DNA from: Hetaerina americana
Taxonomy: Eukaryota; Arthropoda; Insecta; Odonata; Calopterygidae
DNA length: 64,000 nucleotides
Direction of reading: 5' to 3'
Assembly (NCBI GenBank): GCA_022747635.1
Contig: JAKTNV010000005.1
Span: 41,430,238-41,494,237 of the forward strand
Shown: positions 1 through 12,800 of the stretch, in pieces
Numbering within the stretch: the first letter of the stretch is position 1
Layout of the letters: the number at the start of each line of letters is the position of its first letter
Notes under the pieces: model-generated
Seen by the model: the letters and a program-made list of their open reading frames with translations, nothing else
What the model was told of the DNA's origin: nothing
Databases searched by the model: none
Position numbers and translations under genes: made by a program

Positions 1-125
1 TTTCATTTGATGAAGAAGTTTCCTTTGGCTTCGGTCTTCGTTAGCAAACAAACGAAAGTGCAGAAAGCATGACTATGATTACAATCGTTTGTAATTTATT
101 GTCGTGGCTCGGATTGTTACATACG

Positions 126-170
126 ATATTTGGTAGTCAAGCGTTTAAGGTAGGTTTTTGGATGGACACG
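126..170 (+). repeat. Dispersed 45-bp repeat, copy A
   Basis: Seen directly: this stretch aligns almost end to end with three other places in the window (1323-1366, 27367-27410, 48136-48182). The shared core is TTTAAGGTAGGTTTT, followed by GGATGGACACG here. Upstream, all copies share a GGTA-T/A-TC block. It may be a conserved domain of a SINE or the end of another transposon. The family is not recognised. Confidence 0.6.
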
Positions 171-1322
171 AACTGAACCCACTTTCATATCTTTCCTTCG
201 TCCAAGAAGAAATTACCTGAGAGCCCAAACTTCAATCAATGTCTCCAATTCACATGCCTTCAACTTCTTTTCATTCAGTCCAACATACCTATTTTTTCCT
301 CCTCCTTCCTCGATTACCTAACGCTCCCCCCCCCCCACCATCACGGTTTTCAGTATTCCATCGCAAATCAAAATGCTCTACATTTACCATTCCTGCCTCC
401 TATGGATTTTTCGCACAACCCTCACCAACCATGGGCAGTGCTTCGTTTGTCCGTCTTTGTATTTGTATCCTATCCAGCCTATGCCTATGAAACCATGCCT
501 ATGGAACTGAAACTGAAGTATAAACCTATCTTTTAAATTATGTGGGCTTGCGGCTCCCAAGGAATTTGTGGAAAAGAAGAAGAGTGATGATGAAAGAGGA
601 ATCGTTTATGAAGGAATGTAGATTAGATGTGCCATTAATAAAATAGGATGAGAAACATGATGTGCTTTGCTCGTGTTCTCATGTTGGGAGAATTTATGAG
701 AGTCGAAAGATGTTACAGATATTATAGATAAATAGTGAATGGGTTGATATGATGGTTCCCCGAGAAGGTAAAACTTGGGTGCATGAGGTGGAAGTGCTTT
801 GCAAAACTTATACCTCTGGAAGAGAAAAATAAATGTGATGAATTCGAAATAATAATGGATTAAAGAAATTTTTATCCAAGAGAGTTCTTGAAACAATTTG
901 AAATGAAACTATTTAGACCTTGCCCGCCATGATATGAAACGTCGTGAAGAACAGTTATCTAGTCTTTATTTATTTGCTTTACTTTACAGACATTTCCGGT
1001 TGCTAGTGCGTTCCAGAGATTGTTCTAAGTGGGTCTTGATTTTTTATCTGGTTTCTCTGGGACTGAATCACCCTTTTTTGCAAAAAAATACATAATATAG
1101 TCAAGGCTCCGAGCCATTAAAAAGCCGTCGGCGAAACGGCTAGAGTTTGTATTTTATAGTTTATGTTTTACTTTAATTACTCGGATTAGTCTGTTTCTTT
1201 TTCCGTTTATTAAAACAATGTAGAAACTTAAAGTGTAGGAAAAACTATTGGGCACATACACCTATGCAATGTATTCATGCATTTATGTACCGTATGTACT
1301 TTTTCACGTAAGATGATAATTG

Positions 1323-1366
1323 ATTTAGGTATTCTAACGTTTAAGGTAGGTTTTGGGTAGGTACAG
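1323..1366 (+). repeat. Dispersed 45-bp repeat, copy B
   Basis: This copy shares an exact 16-base run with copy A, from CGTTTAAGG through TAGGTTTT, and then diverges slightly (GGGTAGGTACAG). The flanks beyond about 45 bp differ from copy A. That fits an independent insertion or a short conserved domain rather than a local duplication. Confidence 0.6.
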
Positions 1367-2693
1367 TATGAAATACGACTCATTTCTCTTCCCCTCATAG
1401 CAAAAAACAACCTAAAATCTGACGCTACAATAAATCCTTTTTCAATATATAATCCGTCCTCCTTTCATTCCGTTCAATGTTCCAATCCTTTTCGTACCTC
1501 GCTTGCCTAGCGTTCTCTAAAATGATATAGCAGTGTCTAATTATGGGCGTAAATCCACTATTTCGTTGGTTGATTCATATTTCGACGATTAGAATGCAGC
1601 CCGATTAACTATGTTTTTAACATGGATGCAAATATGCTCGGGGTAGTCCATCCCGCAAAGTCCCATCTTCATCATCCATTATTCTGTGCCATCAACAATA
1701 GTGAGTGATTCTTGTGCCAAATAACTCAACTGTTATTTTGTTTCCGAAATTCACTTCCAGTATCTTGCTTTGGTGATTGCTTCGTATGACTTACATCCGC
1801 CCACTCCCACACATTCACGCTGGCTCGATTAATTGTCCTTCTATCAATTTATTGATTTATTGTTATTTTCTTTTGTGCGTCTTTTTAACGACCTTTGAGA
1901 ATTACATCGCACGACTCCCTGGTCATATCACTCATTGTGTTAGTGTGCAAAAAGTTTCTCGCTTAATAATTGAGGAAAAAATATATTTTGTATGTCTCAT
2001 CACAGCATATGCGCGCTCAGTTGTAGCAAAAGAACTTGTATTCTTAGTTTTCGAATAAAAAGGCGTAATTTAGTAAGTAAAATTTAATTCATAGAAAATC
2101 TTGAATAGTACCAGGCTACTTAAAAGTATACCTCGCATATCTTAACAAGTCTTAGCTTAGTAAAGTCATTAATAATAATTAAACTTTTTGGATCTCTCAG
2201 TTCCGAATACTAGAGTTTACGAAAAAAGGTCTAATTTCATCTCACGAAGTTATTCACGCGGGGATGATTCACTGTGAAATTTTTAATTAGGTGTGCTGAA
2301 TGAGAAAACAGAGAGAGAAAATGAAATATTTTCAATCAGAACTTGGGAAAGAAAAGTTTTTGTGAACTCAACTTCATGAAAACGCAGTGGAAGGTGCCAA
2401 GGTCTCGGGAAAAATCATCTCTGCGGAAAGATAAGTGAGTAGATCTCCTTTTACAGCGTTTGCTTCAGTCCAAATCGCTTTCGATAAAAAAAATGATTTA
2501 GCGGAATTAAAAAGTTTGGATTAGATGGAGGTAGAAGTGAAAAGATTGGTTGTATTGATCGAAAGAAAAGTTTTAATATTCCTTAAAACGGGTTTTTGCC
2601 GGTAGCTTAGTTATAAAAATGTAGAATTTCCTCCTGATACTTTCATAATAGGTCTTTCACGAAATATGCTTTCAATTGTTCCAACTATTAGAC

Positions 2694-2986
2694 GGGGATC
2701 GTGAAGGTGGGGTGGCTAACGTACAGGCTTCCCACCGAGAGAGAATGGATTCGAATCCCGGAGGCGGCAGATATTTTTCAGTGGTATCGCGATCCCTGCT
2801 TGAGGGGCTTTGAGGAGAGCACTTTGAGTGAGTGCGACGGATGGGACGTTAAACTGCGGACCCCTTGGCGCCTTTCAACAAGAGTAGGCTAATACCGACG
2901 CCGGGTTTCTCCCCAACCTCCCTTTCCCATCCATCCCTAATGCCGCAAATTACCGTAGCTGTCGGTCGCCTCCCCTAAACATTACT
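2694..2986 (+). mobile_element. tRNA-derived SINE (about 293 bp) with 10-bp target-site duplication
   Basis: The head carries a pol III A box-like sequence (TGGCTAACGTAC, from 2713) and a B box-like sequence (GATTCGAATCC, around 2749), about 36 bp apart as in tRNA-derived SINEs. A body of about 200 bp unrelated to tRNA follows, ending in a short ACT-rich tail. The sequence ACTATTAGAC occurs immediately before (2684-2693) and immediately after (2987-2996), which is what target-primed insertion leaves. A 63-codon open frame crosses the head but is incidental. I do not recognise the SINE family. The exact 3' boundary is uncertain by a few bases because the tail and the duplication both contain ACT. 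Confidence 0.8.
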
Positions 2987-2996
2987 ACTATTAGAC

Positions 2997-5040
2997 TTCC
3001 GTCGGCGTATGGTCAACCTCAAGTGAGTCCCAATATGTTCTTGAGATTACCATTTTTGTGCTCTGCGTACACATATATGATTACAAATTTCATAATTACC
3101 GGTTAAATAAGGTTCATAAATAGAAAATGTATCCTTTAAATACATATTGCAGTAGGTTTTTCATTGAACTTAGTAATTTATAAACGCTACAAGCATAATC
3201 AGTTAACGTCCATTGGATGAAATCCTGAATTGTAATCGCTAAATCATTTGTACGAGGATAAAACCCCATAGAATTGACAACTTCAGCTGTGTGGAATCCA
3301 AAACAAATAATATTAGTTAAAATAATCTAAATTGGTAGCTTTTTTTAGCTAAAGAAAAACCCATGCACCTAATCATACGTCAGATGAATGCATCATATTC
3401 TTGTAAGCAAACGATGCTTAGAGAAAATACGAGGATAACATGTTTCAAATTCAAGGGTAAAATATGAGGTGTGCGTGTAGAGATGGGATGATTGCGAACA
3501 TTAAGTAAAGAGTTAATAGCAGCCTATGAGCTTGTAGAGTGAATGCTCGGGAAAGGGTAGTGGGGAGGATCATAAAACGAAGGCTCGAGGCGGGGGGCTG
3601 AGAGAGATTGAAGAGTCACTCTCTGGGAGGGGAGGCTGTCGAGGGACGAATGAGGCTGCGGAGTGGGGCTGGAAGCAACAAGCAAATACCTTTGCGAAAG
3701 TGGCCAGGCGGTATGGAATCAGAGGTGAGGTGGGAGGCGGCATAGAAAGATGTCAAGGAACGTTGTAAGAGTGGAGAGGCGGCCCGCCCTCCCATGGTTT
3801 GGCGCCCAATGGGCAACAGTGATTGCTAAGTGCGTAACTACGACGTAGACTGTGGATTCGTCGAACCGAATTCTCTCTCTCTCTCCCCCGAAGCCCTTTC
3901 AACTAGCCGCCTCGCCATGTCCTTTTAATTCCTCCCCTATCTCCATCTTTTCTTTCTCTCACCCCACCTCTCTTCTCCTCCCTCCCTAGTTTACCTATTC
4001 TTCTTCCCTTTTGTGCTAAGCTCCTTCTCCTCTAAATATACGCAAGCTTCCTTTCCTTCGTAACCTCGTTCCATGTGCCCTTCTCAGCACCTCGAATAAA
4101 TAGAATATATTCAACCTCTTTCCCTCACCCTCCCTATTTTCATTGTGCAGTCGCATCATTCTATCAGGGATATGTGGTGTCGTCTTATATTTGTACAAAC
4201 TGTAGGATATAAGGTGATAAATGTAAACCGATGTTATGTTCCTACCGCCTGGCTACTATATATACGTATTACGACTGTGCAAAAATGTGTTCGATTGATC
4301 TAACGCGGTTACTACACTGGGAGATATACGATATAGGCCACCCCTTCTATTTAACTCTAACGAAAATTTCACTACCTCAATCGTCAACTCTTGTGCGCAT
4401 TAACTGCTCATGCTCTGTTAATAAATTTTTAAACGCAAACCTTCATGAATACGAATTCATTAGACTGTCTTAAATTAAACCGAATTGGATTTTCATGTGG
4501 AGCTATTGAGTGAGGTTTAACAATGTATTATTATTAAAATTATATAAAATGATATTCGTGCTAATATTATAAAATAAATTATTTTCCGTAGCTAATCATT
4601 CTAATTATCCCGGAATTAAAAATGCTTAACTCAAAAGACAGAGCCCCATCGGCCGAAATGTATGTGAACGAAGTTCCTTCTAATTTAAACATTTTTGATA
4701 ACAGCTTTGTCCGTTAGCCCCAACCTAGTCAGGAAATGGCATAAGGAGCGAGACAAAGCACTGAGTACCTGCAAATGTACGATTAAGTCTTTTTTGAGCC
4801 CCCAATCATAATTCGTTTTATTTACTGCTACATAGGAAACTACAGTTTTTCAGTGCGCAGTTGTTCTTTCAATATCCTCTTTATGATAACGTTTATTCCC
4901 ATGATACATTGGATGCTGGGATTTTATGTTATGGATGACATAAAGTGCGTGTAGATTGATAGTATAATTTTCTTTATACACCCCATAGCACATTTAGTTT
5001 TTATCTCCTTTTCGTTATTCGCAGCTATCTTTCCTCTATA
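2997..5040. other. Non-coding DNA with a purine-then-pyrimidine patch
   Basis: AT-rich spacer runs to about 3530. From 3540 to 3830 the plus strand is GC- and purine-rich (GAGG and GGGA runs). From 3860 to 4140 it is pyrimidine-rich (CTCTCT, CCTCCC). AT-rich spacer resumes to 5040. The short open frames at 3616-3816 and 4016-4198 match nothing known and follow from the base composition. Confidence 0.6.
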
Positions 5041-5870
5041 TAGTCCCACACTCAGTATCTTCTTTTTAACTTCCCTCTTTACACATTGTTTTTCACTCTC
5101 ATTCCTATAGTCTTCTACCTTTTTCCCTTTATTTCTTTTCTCTTAAGCTTGTTATCCCTTGGCTCTCGCCCTATCCACTTAAATCTTATATTTATCTCCT
5201 TCCCTCCTTTTCTTCTCCTTTATCACTCTGTGCATTTTATTTCCTCTCCCCTCAATCCTTTCTTTGGATCTCCCTTCATCCCATCCTCCTCTTCCCCGCG
5301 CTCTCGCTATCTTTCCCTCCCCAGGTCCAATTGCGGGAATACGCCGCCTTGTCGCGGAGCTGTGAAATACGACCGTCGTTTGTCTTCTCCAACCCTGCCG
5401 CCGTCGCGACGCCCACCCCACACCCCTCCTCAACCCTATCTCTCTCTTCCCTCACCATTCCTACCCTTCCACCAGCTAAATAACTTCTTACACCACCAAA
5501 CAATTTAAGTTTCTCACTTCCCTACTTCTCCCTTCCTCCCACCCTCCTCCTGTGCTTCTACTCGCGCCCCCCTGCCCTTCAACGACCCCCTTTACCGATA
5601 ACTTCTGCCAAATCTCCCGTTCTCGATTGTTTATTTAGTATTTGTGCCCGTGCCTCTGCCATTTCTTTCAGTCTCCCAGGAAGGAAGTTCTTCTCTCCAC
5701 ACCGCTGACAAAACTGCATCGGTCTAATTTGCCGATCCCCTGTTCGGCAATCATCACCAAATTCACTTTGCTCTTTTTTTCAGCTTTGCCCTCGACCATC
5801 TTTCCCTCGTGTATACATTCATCCTTTCTTCTCTGCCTTCAAATTTATCGGTCATAACTCTTTATTGATT
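5041..5870 (+). other. Long pyrimidine-rich tract
   Basis: For about 830 bp the plus strand is dominated by C and T (CTTCTCC, CCCTCC, TCTCTTCC), with a short mixed stretch at 5320-5420. A 140-codon frame at 5086-5508 is rich in Ser, Pro, Leu and Phe, as expected when TAA, TAG and TGA are rare because purines are rare, so I do not call it a gene. Such tracts can form triplex DNA, but nothing here shows a function. Confidence 0.6.
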
Positions 5871-7400
5871 CACCATCCTTTCAGGATTTCTCTGCATGAT
5901 ACATCGATATACACTGTCGTCCGTAAATTTAAAATTGTCTCAGAGAGCAAGAGTCTTTCAAACTAGCACACTTCTTCATGCGATTCCATCCCTTTTTATT
6001 TGGTTGGATATATATTTTTAATGGAATTCTTTTTCCCTTCGAGTTTATGTATCAAAATTAACTTTTTTTAATCGATATTTTATCAGAAGTCCTGCCATTT
6101 TATATGAAAACGATTTGATGACAGTCCATTATTTGTTTAGACGATGGTAGCCTTTTGGCTTCCGTTCATGGTTGGTTGATTTTCGTCTATATTTTTGTCC
6201 TAATTCATTTTCATAAGTTATAAATTTGCGGGTATTTCTTTGATTTCTCTCTTAAATGATTTTCTCGCATGAAATTTTTATGGCAATCTGGTCATTAATC
6301 AATTAATATATCTTTTGCATTTTTCCTAAAATTCTCATTTTTACGGTAAAGGTAGGTATTGGAACAGTGAGGAAAGCACTAACTTTTAAATTAAATCTTA
6401 CTTGATTAATTTTGTTCATATCACGAAAGTTATAATCATATTGAACGAGAACTAAACTCTGAAGTTTTAATCAAGAGCGAAGTAGCATATGGTTTCGTCA
6501 AGTCACTGTGAAATTTTCCCAAAAAGACTAGTCAGTCTTTTCAAATGGCGAGGAATTAAATGGGTGAGAACTCCTTCGGCCGCTTCAATTAACGTATCCT
6601 TTTCCTCCATAGTTTTTAATAACCGTCAATTAAATCCTTCCTGTTTTCCTCATTTCTCATCATTTTTCCTTTTCCTGCACTCGCGTCGCGTCGTGAACTC
6701 GCAAGTTTAGTTTCGCTTTCCCTGTATCTCTTGTCCTCTCTCTCTTTCTCTCTCTCCCCCTTACACTCCCCTCCTGGCTGCATATTTCCAGAAACTTGGG
6801 TTTCCTCAACTTCATCACGCACACGCACACACACGCTCAACACATACTCTCTCTCACTCTTGTCTCCTAACTACCCCCTCTCCTGCAGCTGCCTCCACGC
6901 AATCCTTGAGGGTGGTCAAAAAACCTCATTAAAATTGGGCGAGATTGGAAATGACAGTCCGGCTCTCGGTATATTACAAGCGCGGGGGAATATATATGAG
7001 TTGTAATATAGGAGGGAGTCTGGAAGGTCGGGTATACGGCGGTGGAAAGTTGAGGGAGACTCGGTGAAATCGGCATTTCCCGTTGGCTGGGGACATTGCG
7101 CTTCATTAAAGGCAGACGACGGAGGTTGGAGCGGGGGGCAAGGAAGCGGAATGGGAGGTGCCTGTGCAGCGGGGGCAATGTAAAAAGAATTGACGCCGTC
7201 ATTTTGTCCCCGTCGCCCTAAGGAGTCTCACCGAAACGTAATTTGTACAGCCTCGCAACACTGCTCATTCCCTCGCCCTCCCTTCCGTCCCCTTAACCGG
7301 CGCTGCAGTCGAGTCGGCTGCGCCCATTCGTGACGTCGCCGCGTGCTAAAATCCCCGCGTAATTAAAGGGGGATTACCGAATGCTATGCCGTTTGGACTG
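5871..7400. other. Spacer followed by CpG-rich non-coding patch
   Basis: AT-rich spacer to about 6590 is followed by a pyrimidine-rich stretch (6590-6900), a purine-rich stretch (7000-7180) and a CpG-rich segment (7190-7400) containing TGACGTCG at 7331. This could be a regulatory element, but no promoter or exon can be identified. A weak resemblance to the dispersed repeat (AAAGGTAGGTATTGG) occurs near 6346-6360. Confidence 0.5.
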
Positions 7401-7843
7401 ACTACCTACATCAAAGTTACCGCAGTTAGGCTGTTTTTCTGTGGTGCAATGTATTTCCCGTTAAGTAGGAATTCTCTGAATCGTGCCACCAGTTGTAGTT
7501 ACCGCATCATGAAAACGTTAAGATTAGCTTTAATGAGCTCGATTGCCATTTATTTTTTTTTTAGTTCAGCGCCTGAAATAAAATTGAGGTAGTTAATTTT
7601 TTTATTCCCGAAAGTTACTGCCTTGTATCCGATTTATAGGCGACTCAACGATGTCGAGTGTAATCATTATATGTGTAATATCTCTTGGCATTAAACATGT
7701 AGCACAATGGACATCCCTGCATTTATATTTTATACAAGACCTGTTTCTCAAAGATATGACTCATGATGGAAGTCTTTTTAGAAAAATGGAGAATTAATGA
7801 AAATCATTCTAAACTTAGTATCCTGTGAAATTTAGGCACATTG

Positions 7844-7844
<1 letters not shown>

Positions 7845-7879
<35 letters not shown>

Positions 7880-7964
7880 TATATATGTGTATATATATAT
7901 ATACCTGTATGTATGTGTATATATATATACACACACACACATACATGTGTGTGTGTGTGTGTGT
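7845..7964. repeat. Compound (TA)n / (CA)n / (TG)n microsatellite
   Basis: About 85 bp of TA-rich repeat lead into a (CA) run (7929-7941) and, after a short ATACA spacer, a (TG) run (7945-7964). The CA and TG runs are reverse complements, so the end of the array can fold into a hairpin. Nearby frames rich in Tyr and Ile are translations of this repeat and not genes. Confidence 0.95.
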
Positions 7965-9840
7965 AGTCATGGAAATGATATGTTCGACAAAGCCACAAGA
8001 ACGCGTGAATCGTTCGAGAGCGTCGAAACACGGGCCTCAGCTAATTATTTGTTTACGGGATGTCCATTTTTTTCTGGAACGTCGTAAATCCTTAAGCGCG
8101 GGTGTACATTTTGGTATTTTGCTCTGTTGTCTGAGAAAGTGGTGGAGTCTAAAAAAATGCTTTCCAACGATGAAGTTCGGTTCATTCCTTACCTAATAGA
8201 ACTGTGATGTCATTTTTCTTCTATTTACCTGTTTTATATTTGAAACAGAATTCATCAGGCCTAGAAATAAATATCGCGGCGAATTTTATAAAGAGGAACA
8301 TAATCATCTTTTACATACCCACTGGAAATTTAATGTGTTATAAATTTTTGTTTGTGCCTACTTGGAGTTGGGACATTTTTCTCTTTCCAACTTTGAAATC
8401 CCTTACCCACAATAATATGATGAATATCATCAAGCCAATGTCTCATGCATACAGAGTTTGCACGAGCAAAGTCATGCATGTAATATCGGATGGAATTCCA
8501 ACGTAAGCTGATAGTGCTCACTGAATTTTTCTTCATTGCGGGTTTCTCCATGTTATTCATCTTATCTCTCTATCACCACGCTTCCCATGAGGTGTCCCGT
8601 TAGAATTTATATGGGAATAGTGCAATTTTGCATTCTGGGTGTAGCAGGGGAATGCGAAAGGACGTCCTAATTGGCGGAGTTAACTTCTGCACATTTCAAC
8701 GCCCGGTCCTCCCACTGGGATAACGAACACTCATTTTTTTCCGCTCAAATTCCTTCCTTGTTACGCCCTTTCATTCCCACAAATCCAAAAAGTCACCGAA
8801 TCAGTAAAAGGGAAAAATTTTACGGAAAGGCTCCTAATTTTGGGGGCCCATCCGCCCGATCTGGTGGAGGGAGTGGCAGGGGGAAGGATTCCCTCCGCCC
8901 CTCCCAGGCGGGGTGGCCCCACGGATCCCGCCAATAGATAAGCCCTCCAGCGTTAACCCGTTTCCGTCCTTGCGCTCGCGGGGGTCGGGAAGGGGAGACC
9001 CCCCCCCCTCTTTATGCTCTCTTCCTCATATCCCGCCCCATTAAAAATAGTTTGGTTTATTGCGCCCCCGTGAAATATGCGGTGCATTCACTGAAAATTC
9101 TTTTGTTTTTTATTGTCCCTGTTCCTCCTCATCTTGTGTGGTGTGAGTAACGAAGGGTGTGGAGGGTGAGGAGGAGGCAGATATCTCCCTCTATCCTTCC
9201 CTCCCTCCCCAAGTTCAGCCGTGAGTTATGCTTTTTTTCCCTCGGCCGCGCAGACGACTTTTTATCGACCGGCGAGCAACGCACACGAGCGCATCGTGAG
9301 TGTGCTTGCGTTTGTGTGGGAAGGACGGGAGGGTGTGAGGACCTCGCGCGCATAAAATCCACGGCCTCTCGCGGGGTTGGAGAGAAGGGTTTCGAGGGAA
9401 AGTGGTGGGAAGAGGTTTGGGGGAGGAGACGGTAGAGGGTTATGGGTGGTGTAGGGAGTTCCCGGATCGGGGTGGGGGGGTTGAGAGAGGCCCGGAGGCG
9501 AGCCCACTCGACTGTCCCGCCATCTGAAATTGCGAGGGCGTAAATTTGGCGGAGCGCGTTTACAAACTAACTTTCGCGGCAGTAATAACGACCTCTCTTA
9601 GCCCTATGCTCTCGAACGCCTCACTCCTCTCTCCTCTTCCCGTCTCTCTCTCTCTCTCCCTCGCATCCATTCCCAGTCCTCTCCCTCGCGGCTTCTCTTC
9701 TCACCCGGCTTTACCCCGCACCGCTGATTCGTCTCTTGTGCGTCTCTCCACCACGGCCTCTCTCATTCCTCTCCCCCTCTATACGCTCCTCTCCTTACCC
9801 GATCCCGCCATTGTCCATGCATGCCGCTTACTCTCGCTGT
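7965..9840. other. Spacer followed by GC-rich strand-asymmetric patch
   Basis: Mixed AT-rich sequence runs to about 8660. A GC-rich region (8670-9840) then alternates pyrimidine-rich (8690-8800, 8990-9060, 9590-9830) and purine-rich blocks (8860-8900, 9360-9500). CpG dinucleotides are frequent near 9230-9380. Several frames of 77-154 codons overlap each other on both strands, have low-complexity composition and match nothing known. Confidence 0.5.
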
Positions 9841-12800
9841 TTAAAGATCTGAATGCGTCTAATTGTCGCAATTATGCCCAAATAATGTCATTGCAAAATA
9901 CCCTTGCCTCATCAGTTAAGTTCCGTCTATTTTTTTTCCCACCACTCCTCGCGTTGCTTTTATTTGTTATTTTAGGTCCAACTCGTTTACTCAATTCCGT
10001 GGTATCTTAAAAGTTTCAAGGACTGGAATGTTATTTTTTTCATATCCTGCCAGAAGACTGTTAGGTGTTGAGAAACGTTCTAGCTTTCGCATAAATCTAA
10101 ACCTAACCTGGGTAATTTCATCTTATGCCAGCATGAAAGTATCCAATAATAGAGTCAAATGGCCAAATGGTCACAGGATGATAGAATTCGTTTAACGTGA
10201 GATTGAAAATGGACACTTGAAACTTTTTGAACGACCTTATTATGACTCTCGGTTGCTGCCAAGTTTTCTTTTGCAGTTTCAGATACTCATGTTTGAACTA
10301 CATTCACTGTGAAATAATGAATGGCTTGTAGTGGTGAACCTATGCCTTTTCATGTGGCTATTTAATCAGAAGCGAAGGCGGTTCACTTTCATTTGCAAGT
10401 AGTGTGCCCTGTTTTTCCATTTTCCAGAACACTTGCCTTCATCTTTATTTCGAGCTTAATTCATCCTCGCCGTACCATTGTTTCTCCTCTCTCTCTCTCT
10501 TTCTCTCTCCATAGTTTCATAAGTGGCCTCACCTTCCCTCTAAATCACTCGTGCCGTAAAAACATTGGTCCTTTTGTTTCCGGTCGTTCAGTTATTTTTC
10601 CGTTTCAACTTTCACTTTAGATATTAAACATTCCCTCTCTTCCTGGAGAGCCTTAATCCCCCCTTTCCTCCGCCATTCGTCCGAAAACCCTATCTTTCCA
10701 CGTCGCAATGGCACAGACATCTGGACCATCGGTAATAAACGTTAATGCCTTCCAAAACTCGTGTTAATGTTCAATTCCCGTGTAGCGAAACATCAAACGC
10801 GTTTTCATTGCTGCGGTCTGCTGGGTTATGTGCGTTATTTTTATTACCTTTTAGAGTTTTTCCCCGTTATTATTTCTGGATGGCGAGAGAGAAAAATGGA
10901 GTTGGAAGAGTGAAATAATGCTTCGCCCAGTTGAATGAATGCGCTTTCATTTTTTTTTAATTCACTTCGTGTGCGTATCGGCGTTTTGGTGGCTGCGTGT
11001 ACGCATGAAAATAAAAGCGATTGTTGGAAATGATCCCTGTCTCGGAGACATGTCGGTGCTTTTTAAAAAGCCTTTTCATTTCCCTGCCCCCAAACTCGTT
11101 ATCTGCTTTCACCCAGAAGTACACGTTTCTTCCTACTCACTTCATGTAGCAATAAAATGATCCCATTAACTTTATCTGTCGGCGATTTCTTCGGTAGAGG
11201 TCGTTGTCGGTTTCCATGCAATATTTAGTGAAATGAAACCTAAATTAACCACAGGTAGGGGCAAGTTATTTTTAGGAAAAAATAGAATTTGTCTTCTAAT
11301 GTGGTGAGTTAGGGTTCTAAGAAGAAGTTAAATGTTTCGTTCGCTTCTTCTCACCCATTGAAGATTTTACAAATTTTCGGAGACTAAGTAAGCTCACCAA
11401 TTGAACTATTTTAAAAATCCTGAATAATATTTGAAATAACAGCTTTGGAAATGTTTCATAGTATTCGCTCCACGAATGTCCAAATGTCATGTCCGAATTT
11501 TTAATAAAGAAGTAAATTTCCATCTTAGAGTCTAGATGTTACGGCTCATTATGTGAAACTTCGAGTTTCCCACATTTTGAGTATCAGTTGTTATTTCTGT
11601 CTTTGGTTTTGGGAAAATATTAGAGTAAATAGCTATTAATTAAAGTATAATCGTCTTCTATGTATGTCGCTTAGAAAAATCTTCGCTTATTGTATAACAA
11701 CGAAAACCATTCATGTTCCATAAAATTTGGCAATGCATTATTTCCCTTCTTGCATAGCAGGATTGGTAAAGAATTCTGCACTGAAATAGCCACTTAATTA
11801 TTCTTTACCTTGGTAATGGAAATTCTCTTTCAATAACTTCCTCCTTCAGAGTTACGCATCTTGTTTTCTTTGAGTTCTCTCGCTTTTTCTCCATCAATAA
11901 TATTGGATTCAGCACTAGTTAGGTCATTGTTCCCACCCATTTTGGGATGACATTTTTCCAAGCAAAAATTACTCACTTTTTTGGCTAGAGTTTAGGAGAA
12001 TATAATGGACAAATGTTATGGAGTGGAAAATTAAAAGATTTTGGCCCTGCGTTTCGATAATTTCGGGTCGAGAGAGGAATTCGCCACTCCTACCTTTAGC
12101 ATTAGCTGTGCACGTTCGTGTCTTGGAATCAGGTCAATAAATACAGGACTTCAAGGCGTGACCTTTGTAAGATATAGTCGCATTCCTCGATTCAGAATGA
12201 ATGAAACAGATGGGGGGGGGGGAGATAAGCTGTCGCGATAAATTACCATTCGGTCACACCTAGTCGGTTTTAGTAGTCCAAGGTTGACCACGCATTTGCA
12301 CGAAGCATTGATTTTTTTCAAGGCGTCGTCTCAGAAAGCGTGACGATCCTGATAATTATTCTGATTGTCTTTTTTTTATATAATTTGGTACCTCCGAATA
12401 TAGAAGGGGACACTGTTAGAGTTTGGGTGGATCTGGACCTATCTCCGCTCGGATACTTAATGGAGGAATAAATTAGCATAATTGAGAGGGGCTTAGAGGG
12501 CATACTAATCCGGAGAGAGATGAAAAACCTGCCAGAATAATAATCACTACCATCGCCAAAATTTTTTTCCAAATTTTGTCAAAGTTATTTGATTTGTCAC
12601 AATTTTCACGCCTACTCTTTTTGTTTGAAATATTAACAGATACGGCCTTATCATTGCCACACATGCTATATTCTTTTAGGACGAGGTTAGGATCCAGTAA
12701 AAAAGAAAAAAGGCAAACTCTAGGTAGTGGATTTCTAAAATGTATTTCTGCGATTATTACCAGGGATTTGACGTTTACGCTGATACAAGCATACATAAAG

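Larger units (their letters stand above)
1..2693. other. AT-rich non-coding DNA
   Basis: No gene is recognisable. The open frames here are short (under 100 codons), resemble no known protein and have no exon-like structure. A run of about twelve C lies near 325-336 and the adjoining 270-480 stretch is pyrimidine-rich on the plus strand. Two copies of a dispersed 45-bp repeat lie inside and are listed separately. The rest is AT-rich spacer. Confidence 0.7.

Noticed and set aside
5086..5508. 140-codon plus-strand frame
   Set aside because: Lies in a long pyrimidine-rich tract; Ser/Pro/Leu/Phe composition and lack of stops follow from that.
2262..10315. CACTGTGAAAT at about 2270, 6503 and 10305, similar to the short SINE tail
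   Set aside because: Similarity is limited to about 11 bases and the rest of the SINE tail is absent.
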